Assembly (NCBI GenBank): GCA_017694275.1
Contig: JADINB010000041.1
Span: forward strand, 1-15,093
DNA length: 15,093 bases
Direction: 5' to 3'
DNA from: Candidatus Egerieousia excrementavium
GTDB taxonomy: Bacteria; Bacteroidota; Bacteroidia; Bacteroidales; UBA932
A program made the translations under genes and the position numbers. The stretch's first letter is position 1. Every line of letters starts with the position of its first letter. The notes below the pieces were generated by a model, which worked only from the letters and a program-made list of their open reading frames with translations, was not told the DNA's origin and searched no databases. Below, in pieces: positions 8,535 through 15,093 of the stretch.

Positions 8535-11066
8535 TCAAAATCTGAGTTCTATTCCAAAATTTACTACCCAGTTGGTATTCTTCTCGCCAAGGTAGTTGTG
8601 ACGGTGGTTAAGCCTCCAATAACTGTCAACCCTGAATATCTTGAAGATATTGGTAATTCCGACCCCTGCCTCCATATAGGGTTTGGAAACGTCGCTCATC
8701 CCGTCAGGGAAGAGAAGTTTTGCCTTGTCGAGATTGTCGGAAGCGGCCTGCGCAATATGGTCTGCACCGCCGTTGTTCTTATCCTCCAATGTGCCCACCA
8801 CACCTCTGAAGGAGACAACCTCCCTCCACTTCAACCGTTTAAGAAGCGGTATCTTGCTAAGGAAAAACCCTTTGAAATCATGTTCATAAAACCAGCTCAC
8901 CCACCTGTCGGAAGCAAACTCATAATAGTTCATACATGAAAAACTGCCCGGGTTGTTGAAATAGGTGGCATTGCCCTCATGCAGTTTCAAAAGGGGATAA
9001 GGCAGCCTTCCCCAGATTTTGCCGGCAGTAACAGAAAACCTTGAGACTCCCAAAGGTGGCAGTGCAAGATTGTAATCAAGCCCGGCTTCTGCCCTGTAAA
9101 ATTCATACTGGCTGCCAAAAAGGTCCTTTATTCCCATCTTGAAATCCAACTTCAATACCGGATAGTCTCCTATCATACGGTAAATGTCGAAATGGCCTCT
9201 TGTAACCGATTCGTTCCATCCGAAACGCAAGGCAAGCCCGAGCACGGTACTGTTTACAGAACCTGCCTCTGTCCCGTCGGTAAAATAGAGCGGCACATAT
9301 CTGTTGCCGTGAATCTCACCTCCTTCCAGATAAAACTGCGTATTGAGCCATTCTCTCCACTCGTGATCGTATCGGAGAGAAAAGCGGTCTACCATGCTGA
9401 GCCTGTCGCTGCCCCTGGAAAGAAGAGACCCCAATATGTTTCCTTCAGAAAAGGCATGCTCTCCGGCCCCCAGCTGCATTGCATCATGCCTGTATGTTGC
9501 CGTCAGTTTCCTTACAGGGTGACGGTTAAACATATACTCAACACTTCCACCCCCCTTGAACACTCCGTCTTTCGTGCCGTATGCAACATGTCCTGTAAGC
9601 CTGAGTTTCTTGCTGAATTCGCTTGTTGTCCTTGCACCGAACTGCATCCTCAATCCTTCCAGATTGTTAAAACTTACCAGCTTGTAATATGGACCGATCT
9701 CTATAGGGCCGGCCTTGTAATATCCCTTGATCAGAGTATATACCAGGTTGTAGATTGTGTTGAACAGCGGCACACGTTTTATGGAGTCCACCATATGGTA
9801 AATATTCTGCTCCTTCTGGCTCAATGCAAACGGACGTTCCCTCTCCCAGAACTCTTCACTGTTGTTTACCACATCTTCATTCATCACCACATTGGTGGAG
9901 TGACGCAATACAGGCTCAGGTATTTCTTTCCCTATCTGTACGTCTGAATAGTCTGTAGTCTTGTTTCCTATGAAAGAGACAAGTTTTGACGAGTCATTCA
10001 TGGTCACTGAAAAATCGAGGTAGAGCTTTTCTCCTTTGTAAAACCACGTGGAATCATCTGCAAGCTGATACTCCACATCTACGACCATATCTCTTATCCA
10101 GTTTACATTCACTCCCTTCATAAGTTTCACATGGGCCTCGCGCAAGGCCATCGTTGCAGAATCTATCTGGATTTCGCCGTCAAACACCGGAGATGAGACC
10201 GATTTGGGGTGAAACCTCAACTTGTAAGTCTTTCTTCCGTCTATGGAAAGGCTGTCTACAAGATAATAGTCATAATAAAGGAAACCATGTTCGTTGAGAG
10301 GAGATGCAATCTTTATGTCAAACATGTCTACATAGTTCTCATAAAGGTCTACCCTCATATGCATCTGCCCGGTAAACTGCGAAAGAGAATATTCGTTGTC
10401 GATTCCCGATATTCTGCTGGCCTCGATTATCTCCCTGTTCAAAGGTGGATTCTTTCTGCTGTAGAGGCGCGAAGAGGTTTCCGAAATCATGACCGGAAGG
10501 TATGGTTTGCCGGAAATCACGGAGGTATCCATATACATGAAGACAAAACCGAAATTCTTCTGGAATATCTTGTTCTTCATTTTAGGGTTCAGGTTGGTGA
10601 TTCCAAGCTCCATCTTGTTGTAGGTCTTACAACTGAAACTCTCCAGACCCGCCGGGTTGTTGCGTTTCTTTGCCTCGTATATCCTTCTGACAAAAGCCTT
10701 TGTACGGCTGTCGTCTGGCTTTACCACTATCGCGTCCAGAAATTCCATTGAAGGGTGAAGAATAAAATTTGCCTCGGTATATCCGCCAACGTTTATCCTC
10801 ATCTGCTGCACGTCGTATCCCATAAGCTCCACCATTATGGTATCTGAAACGCTCTGGCGCGTTTCAATGTAATAAAGCCCTTCCATGTCGGTGGTCACCC
10901 CTACCGTCGTACCTTTGAAATAGACTACGGCAAAAGGCACCGGCTCACCGGTCTCGGAATCGGTAACGACCCCCTTGACCTTGGTGATCTGCTGTCCGTC
11001 TGCCATGGGGATAAAGGCAGACATCAAAAGGACAAAAGCAACCGCTATTCTCACAAATCTTGACAT
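8535..11066 (-). CDS. DUF5686 and carboxypeptidase-like regulatory domain outer-membrane protein
   Basis: An 843-residue envelope protein. A signal peptide covers residues of about 1-24 (hydrophobic 7-20, cleavage near ADG-QQ). A carboxypeptidase regulatory-like beta-sandwich follows at about 28-105, recognisable from GVVTDSETGEPVPFAVV and the DMEGLYYI turn; this domain is often found at the N-terminus of Bacteroidota outer-membrane receptors. The remainder (about 130-843) matches the DUF5686 layout: a soluble part, then many alternating aromatic/polar strands ending in the terminal phenylalanine typical of outer-membrane barrels. There is no plug domain as in SusC/TonB receptors. Function is unknown; a role in surface assembly or lipid or protein transport is inference. 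It is divergent from the AsmA-like gene and 48 bp upstream of the DUF6515 gene. Confidence 0.87.
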   Translation of the reverse strand: MSRFVRIAVAFVLLMSAFIPMADGQQITKVKGVVTDSETGEPVPFAVVYFKGTTVGVTTDMEGLYYIETRQSVSDTIMVELMGYDVQQMRINVGGYTEANFILHPSMEFLDAIVVKPDDSRTKAFVRRIYEAKKRNNPAGLESFSCKTYNKMELGITNLNPKMKNKIFQKNFGFVFMYMDTSVISGKPYLPVMISETSSRLYSRKNPPLNREIIEASRISGIDNEYSLSQFTGQMHMRVDLYENYVDMFDIKIASPLNEHGFLYYDYYLVDSLSIDGRKTYKLRFHPKSVSSPVFDGEIQIDSATMALREAHVKLMKGVNVNWIRDMVVDVEYQLADDSTWFYKGEKLYLDFSVTMNDSSKLVSFIGNKTTDYSDVQIGKEIPEPVLRHSTNVVMNEDVVNNSEEFWERERPFALSQKEQNIYHMVDSIKRVPLFNTIYNLVYTLIKGYYKAGPIEIGPYYKLVSFNNLEGLRMQFGARTTSEFSKKLRLTGHVAYGTKDGVFKGGGSVEYMFNRHPVRKLTATYRHDAMQLGAGEHAFSEGNILGSLLSRGSDRLSMVDRFSLRYDHEWREWLNTQFYLEGGEIHGNRYVPLYFTDGTEAGSVNSTVLGLALRFGWNESVTRGHFDIYRMIGDYPVLKLDFKMGIKDLFGSQYEFYRAEAGLDYNLALPPLGVSRFSVTAGKIWGRLPYPLLKLHEGNATYFNNPGSFSCMNYYEFASDRWVSWFYEHDFKGFFLSKIPLLKRLKWREVVSFRGVVGTLEDKNNGGADHIAQAASDNLDKAKLLFPDGMSDVSKPYMEAGVGITNIFKIFRVDSYWRLNHRHNYLGEKNTNWVVNFGIELRF

Positions 11067-11088
11067 CCACGCACCGTTTTAAGATTTG

Positions 11089-11114
11089 CAATATTATAAA
11101 AAAATGTCTGACAA
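11089..11114 (-). promoter_or_regulatory. possible promoter of the DUF5686 gene
   Basis: The minus strand has TAATATTG (11089-11096), one mismatch to TAnnTTTG, with TTG at 11112-11114. The 15-bp spacing is shorter than the common 19-21 bp, so the -33 assignment is weak. The predicted start is near 11083-11085, giving a leader of about 17-20 nt. Confidence 0.4.
11105..11113. promoter_or_regulatory. palindrome TGTCTGACA in the divergent intergenic region
   Basis: A perfect 4-1-4 inverted repeat that lies on the -33 side of the predicted DUF5686 promoter. A further TGACA half-site is at 11172-11176, and a 5-1-5 palindrome of the same half-site is at 11200-11210. It could be an operator; a short palindrome in AT-rich DNA may also arise by chance. 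Confidence 0.3.
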
Positions 11115-11193
11115 TATCCCTTTTGTAAAGAAACTGCCTATTTTCATAAATATTATATCAACAAAAAAACATGACAGTTTAACATTAAATTTC

Positions 11194-11201
11194 TATATTT
11201 G
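11194..11201 (+). promoter_or_regulatory. -7 element of the AsmA-like gene promoter
   Basis: TATATTTG matches TAnnTTTG exactly and lies 39 bp before the ATG, giving a leader of about 33 nt. No clear -33 TTTG is found at the right distance. Confidence 0.5.
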
Positions 11202-11210
11202 ACATTGTCA
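11200..11210. promoter_or_regulatory. palindrome TGACATTGTCA at the predicted AsmA-gene start site
   Basis: A perfect 5-1-5 inverted repeat that overlaps the end of the -7 element and the predicted transcription start. That is a position where a bound protein would block transcription. The same half-site recurs at 11105-11113 and 11172-11176. Operator function is inferred. Confidence 0.35.
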
Positions 11211-11240
11211 CAAATATTGCGTGAATAAAATATTTCCGTT

Positions 11241-14200
11241 ATGGCTCTTCACAAAAAGATATTGAAATGGACAATCAGCATAATTCTGTCGCTCATACTG
11301 CTCCTCCTGCTTCTCACAATAGGGACCGGCATATTTTTAACAACTCAGAATCTTAATGGTCTGGTTGAAAAATACAGCAGCAAATTCCTGAATGCCGAGG
11401 TAAAATCAGACACCATAAGTGTCCATATCTTCAAACACTTCCCTTATCTTACCTTCTCCATGACCAACGGAGAGGTAATCTCAGGAGTACTGCAGCCCGT
11501 AAGGGATTCCTCCAGGTTGGCCATACCGGCCGGTGCAGACACACTTCTCAAATTCAACAGAATATACATATCTGTTTCGGTGACAGACCTGCTGCGCTCC
11601 AAAGTGAATATCAGAAGCATTGCCATAGAGGCCCCAGACATATATGCATTTGTCATGCCCGACGGCACGGCCAACTACGACATTGTCAAAGGCAGCATGG
11701 AGGCAGACACCTCTTCGGCAGACTCCGCATCACCCGATTTGAAAATAAGACGTGTGGGAATCTATAACGGAGGCCATGTAAGATATTTCAACCTGAAGGA
11801 CTCAATGCTTTTGAGCGTAGATCTCAACCGCCTTTTTCTCAGAGGCAACTTTACTACAGACCTTGAAAAGACTGAACTTGACAGAGGCTATCTCTCAAAA
11901 TTCCTGCTCTCTGTACACAAGCTCTCTGCAAAAAGCGAATTCGCGACCGTTGCAAGAGATGTGGCAGACACTCTCAGACTCAATGCAGACCTTGTTCACA
12001 GCGGAGGGGTGCATACCTCAGCAAAGTTTGCAATCGACTCACTGAGAATGAGAAAAAACGACAACCATTACACTTTGGCGGCTCTCACTGAAACCAATCT
12101 CGCAATAAACAATTTCACTCTGATAGATGACATTCCCTTTGCAATAGAAGGAGCATTTACACTAAACGACAGTGCAGATGTAAAAAGGATAGACATAGAC
12201 AAACTCAATCTGAACATAGCCAGACTTCCCGTTGAGTTCAACGGAGATCTGGAACTGAGCGGAGACACCCTACTTACAAAAGGGGGATTCAGGGGCAGGG
12301 TGGAGAATTTCAAACTGTCGGAATTCCTTGAATATATTCCTAAAGAGGCCTTTCCTGCCGTAGAAAGACTAAAGACAGATGCCGTCCTGAACCTTGACAT
12401 ACTCATGAACGGCTTTTACAACTTCAAGACCGGTGAACTTCCATCATTGACAGCAAGGCTGACTGTTCCAAAAAGCAGTGCGTCGTTCAAAGGCATGACC
12501 TCCAGGATAAATGAAATGGAGGCTGACATATATGCATACTATTCAGCCACGAACAAAGACTCAGCAGCCGTGGAAATCAACAAACTGCTGCTCAAGGGAA
12601 GAAGTGCGGACCTCTCGCTGGACGGAAAGATTTCAAGGCTTGCATCGGCAGACCCGTTTGTAGATGTGGTCTTCAAGGGGTGGGCTAACCTCGACACACT
12701 GAGCCGTCTCTTCATTGAAGACAAGGGGTCAGTCTGTCGGGGCCGGATAAATGCAGACCTGAGCATAAAATCGCTGGTTTCCAACCTGAACATGTACAAC
12801 ATAGGCAATGCAGACATAAAAGGGGTGATTTCATCAGACACCACAATCATCGCCCTGCCCGAAAAGCACGTTTTCACCTATCTTACCGGAGTACATATCG
12901 GGCTTGGAGCAGTTGAGAACAAATATGATTCGGCAATCGAGAGCGGTATGAGAATGTTTGCGACGAACACCACCGCAGATACAATCTACATAAACTACAA
13001 AAGGGAACTGGAGGTTATAGCCTCCAAGTTCAGGATTGCAGGGCACAACTCCGCAGACATAACAGGCGGAGAAAAAAAGGTACATCCGCTCAATGGTGTC
13101 ACCTCTGTAAAGAGACTGGATATAAAAGGTCCGGATTCACTAAAACTGAGGGCAAAGGAGGCAGAGATGAATTTCAGCATACTGCCTTACGAACAGGATT
13201 ACTCCATTCCGCACCTTAGCGCAGGACTCAAGGCAAAGAGCCTGGGGCTCAGGGAGGGATTCAATATTGCACTCGTAACCAACGGTGATATTGCACTTGA
13301 GGCCATAATAAACAACCGCGACAACAAAAAAATCAGGGAACGCCGCGAAGCCTTTCTCGATTCACTCCAGAAAAGGTATCCGCGCATAGAAAGAGATTCA
13401 CTCATGCCCTACTTCATGAAACGGATGGAGAGAAGGCGGGAGAGAAACAAGGGCGATTTCGATGACCAGATCATAGACTTCAAGATAGACAACTCATTGG
13501 GGGCAATTATCAGAAGATGGAAAATCAACGGCTCGATAAATGCAAAGAGCGGAGGGCTGATTACACCATATATGCCGCTGCGCACAAGACTGTATAACGT
13601 AAATTTCAAATTCAATACAGACAGTCTGAGGTTCCATGACACAAAACTGCGCTGCGGAAAATCAGTCATGAATTTCACCGGAGAAGTATCTGGAATCCGC
13701 CGTGCGCTCCTCAGAAACGGTACTATAAAGATAGACGGCAGCATAGTTTCAGACAGCCTCGACTTTAACGAACTGATTTCTGCAATGCACCGGGGTTCTG
13801 AAATAATGAAACATATAGAACTTTACCGAGACTCTCTCTCGGCCATCACAAGCGAGACGCAGTTGGAAGAGGCCATAGCAGAGGTTGCACCTGATACTGT
13901 CACATCTCCGCTGATTATAATTCCGGGTAATGTAAATGCGACGCTTTCAATGGACATAAAGAAAGGGCGCTATTCAAATCTTGAACTTCGTGAAGTAAAG
14001 GGAGAGATGTCAATAAGAGACCGCTGCCTGCAGATAAAGGAGTTCGATGCAACGACAAATGCCGGAGAGATGGATTTTTCAGGATTCTATGCCACACGCA
14101 GCAAAAAGGATCTCTCTACCGGATTCGACCTGGAACTTAAGAACGTGGAGATAGAAAAGTTCGTGGCACTCATGCCCGACATGGATACGTTGCTGCCTAT

Positions 14201-14939
14201 GCTCAAATCCTTTGAAGGGCTCATAAATTGCCAGATAGCCGCCACATCGCAGATAGACACGGCCATGAACATCATGCTTCCCACATTAAAGGGCGTTGCA
14301 AGGATTACAGGTGACAATCTTGTACTTATGGACGGAGAAACCTTCTCCATGATTGCCAAGAAACTGAAATTCAAAAACAGGGAGAGAAATCTTATAGACC
14401 GTATATCGGTAGAGATGCTGGTCAACGAAAACAAGATAGAGGTCTTCCCGTTCCTTGCAGAAATAGACAGGTACAAATTTGCCATAAGCGGTACCCAGAA
14501 TCTCGACCTCTCATTCAACTACCATATTTCGGTATTGCACTCTCCCATACCGTTCAGGCTGGGTGTTACAATATTCGGAAATATGGATGATTTCGACTTC
14601 AAGATAGGCCGGGCAAAATACAAGAACGAGAACCTGCCTGTCTATTCAACCATTATAGACAGTACAAGGCTCAACCTGAGAGACCGGATTGCCAATATCT
14701 ACAGGATAGGTATAGATGCCGCCCTGAGAAACTCGCAGAATATGGCAAGGCTCCAGAGGCTACAGAAAGAGAAGGAGAAATTCGATGCCCGATACGAGGC
14801 AATGGATTCGCTCTCCGCCGAAGAGAAACAACTTTATAATGCTGCCGGAGCAGATACAGACACTGTCACTCAAACCTCCCGGACAGAAACGCCTGTAGCA
14901 GTACCGGAAGTGGAATCGGATACTGTCCCTGCAGGATAG
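11241..14939 (+). CDS. large AsmA-like envelope protein
   Basis: A 1232-residue protein with one N-terminal membrane helix (about 10-33, preceded by Lys residues) that anchors a very long, beta-rich periplasmic region. The N-terminal AsmA-type block (about 34-170) and the C-terminal AsmA-like region (about 740-1160, with repeats such as FTGEVSG, ISGTQNLDLSF and LKGVARITGDNLVL) place it in the AsmA/TamB/YhdP superfamily. These proteins are thought to form hydrophobic grooves that carry phospholipids between inner and outer membrane. A strongly charged Lys/Arg/Glu helix interrupts the strands at about 690-740, and a charged coiled-coil-like helix (about 1165-1195) leads to a Thr/Val/Glu-rich disordered tail. 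It is longer than E. coli AsmA (617 residues) and close to YhdP/TamB in size. It is divergent from the DUF5686 gene. The exact partner and cargo are unknown. Confidence 0.87.
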   Translation: MALHKKILKWTISIILSLILLLLLLTIGTGIFLTTQNLNGLVEKYSSKFLNAEVKSDTISVHIFKHFPYLTFSMTNGEVISGVLQPVRDSSRLAIPAGADTLLKFNRIYISVSVTDLLRSKVNIRSIAIEAPDIYAFVMPDGTANYDIVKGSMEADTSSADSASPDLKIRRVGIYNGGHVRYFNLKDSMLLSVDLNRLFLRGNFTTDLEKTELDRGYLSKFLLSVHKLSAKSEFATVARDVADTLRLNADLVHSGGVHTSAKFAIDSLRMRKNDNHYTLAALTETNLAINNFTLIDDIPFAIEGAFTLNDSADVKRIDIDKLNLNIARLPVEFNGDLELSGDTLLTKGGFRGRVENFKLSEFLEYIPKEAFPAVERLKTDAVLNLDILMNGFYNFKTGELPSLTARLTVPKSSASFKGMTSRINEMEADIYAYYSATNKDSAAVEINKLLLKGRSADLSLDGKISRLASADPFVDVVFKGWANLDTLSRLFIEDKGSVCRGRINADLSIKSLVSNLNMYNIGNADIKGVISSDTTIIALPEKHVFTYLTGVHIGLGAVENKYDSAIESGMRMFATNTTADTIYINYKRELEVIASKFRIAGHNSADITGGEKKVHPLNGVTSVKRLDIKGPDSLKLRAKEAEMNFSILPYEQDYSIPHLSAGLKAKSLGLREGFNIALVTNGDIALEAIINNRDNKKIRERREAFLDSLQKRYPRIERDSLMPYFMKRMERRRERNKGDFDDQIIDFKIDNSLGAIIRRWKINGSINAKSGGLITPYMPLRTRLYNVNFKFNTDSLRFHDTKLRCGKSVMNFTGEVSGIRRALLRNGTIKIDGSIVSDSLDFNELISAMHRGSEIMKHIELYRDSLSAITSETQLEEAIAEVAPDTVTSPLIIIPGNVNATLSMDIKKGRYSNLELREVKGEMSIRDRCLQIKEFDATTNAGEMDFSGFYATRSKKDLSTGFDLELKNVEIEKFVALMPDMDTLLPMLKSFEGLINCQIAATSQIDTAMNIMLPTLKGVARITGDNLVLMDGETFSMIAKKLKFKNRERNLIDRISVEMLVNENKIEVFPFLAEIDRYKFAISGTQNLDLSFNYHISVLHSPIPFRLGVTIFGNMDDFDFKIGRAKYKNENLPVYSTIIDSTRLNLRDRIANIYRIGIDAALRNSQNMARLQRLQKEKEKFDARYEAMDSLSAEEKQLYNAAGADTDTVTQTSRTETPVAVPEVESDTVPAG

Positions 14940-14962
14940 GCGCACTGTAAACAGATAACATG

Positions 14963-15011
14963 AAAAGGGGGTGACCCAAAAGTCAATTACTTTTAAGGGT
15001 CATCCTTTTTT
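14963..15011 (+). terminator. long two-tier hairpin terminator after the AsmA-like gene
   Basis: The outer arms AAAAGGGGGTGACCC (14963-14977) and GGGTCATCCTTTTTT (14997-15011) pair over 15 positions if three G-U pairs are allowed. The inner arms AAAAGT (14978-14983) and ACTTTT (14989-14994) add 6 bp around a CAATT loop, leaving two unpaired A bases. The 3' arm ends in six T, as expected of an intrinsic terminator. It lies 23 bp after the AsmA stop. The stem is unusually long for a plain terminator. Confidence 0.75.
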
Positions 15012-15093
15012 GTTTGGATTACGCCGGATGTTCACAATGAGAGAATGAATGTGTGTATGGGGGGGGAGAAAAATAAACGGTTATTTCTTTGAA
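15012..15093. other. end of the window, no supported gene
   Basis: Contains a run of eight G (15059-15066). A 15-codon frame passes through this run, but I see no conserved content and no convincing promoter. The next gene must begin beyond the right edge. Confidence 0.6.

Noticed and set aside
9192..10751. Plus-strand frames of 251 and 180 codons within the DUF5686 gene
   Set aside because: Antisense to the real gene, Cys/His-rich random-looking content, no promoter or family signal.
15012..15093. Insertion sequence end or transposase start at the right edge
   Set aside because: Only a hairpin is visible; there is no coding remnant or target duplication.

Overview
The window reads as a chromosomal stretch from a member of the Bacteroidota, most likely order Bacteroidales. 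The reasons are the 23S rRNA sequence, upstream regions that carry the Bacteroidetes-type -7 element TAnnTTTG rather than sigma70 boxes, the lack of clear Shine-Dalgarno sequences, and families typical of the phylum (DUF5686 outer-membrane protein, DUF6515 protein, large AsmA-like protein). I cannot fix the genus; a Rikenellaceae-like origin is only a guess.

Layout. Bases 1-1946 are the 5' two thirds of a 23S rRNA gene on the minus strand, cut by the left edge just after helix 69. Upstream of its 5' end, where a 16S gene and tRNA-Ile/tRNA-Ala spacer would normally lie, there are only 254 bp before a divergent protein gene. That gap holds a full-consensus promoter pointing at the 23S and a leader of about 130 nt with a GAAA-loop hairpin and a boxA-like element. 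The 23S therefore appears to be its own transcription unit, unlinked from 16S. This is the most unusual thing in the window.

Bases 2201-6260 form a tight plus-strand operon: an OPT-family oligopeptide transporter, a ZIP metal transporter and peptidase T, with junctions of a 1-bp overlap and a 2-bp gap. Together they suggest peptide import, cytosolic tripeptide hydrolysis and supply of the metal that the peptidase needs. A bidirectional terminator (6266-6287) separates it from a convergent secreted glycerophosphodiester phosphodiesterase (6298-7143, minus), which is divergent from a small AlaX-type alanyl-tRNA editing protein (7183-7671, plus).

Bases 7677-11066 hold two minus-strand envelope genes: a secreted DUF6515 repeat protein and, upstream of it, a DUF5686/carboxypeptidase-regulatory-like outer-membrane barrel protein. 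They diverge from a 1232-residue AsmA-like protein (11241-14939, plus) across a 174-bp AT-rich region containing several TGACA/TGTCA half-sites. These three genes look like an outer-membrane/lipid homeostasis neighbourhood. A long two-tier hairpin with a T tail (14963-15011) ends the AsmA gene. The last 82 bp hold no gene that I can support. No CRISPR array, tRNA gene or intact mobile element was seen.
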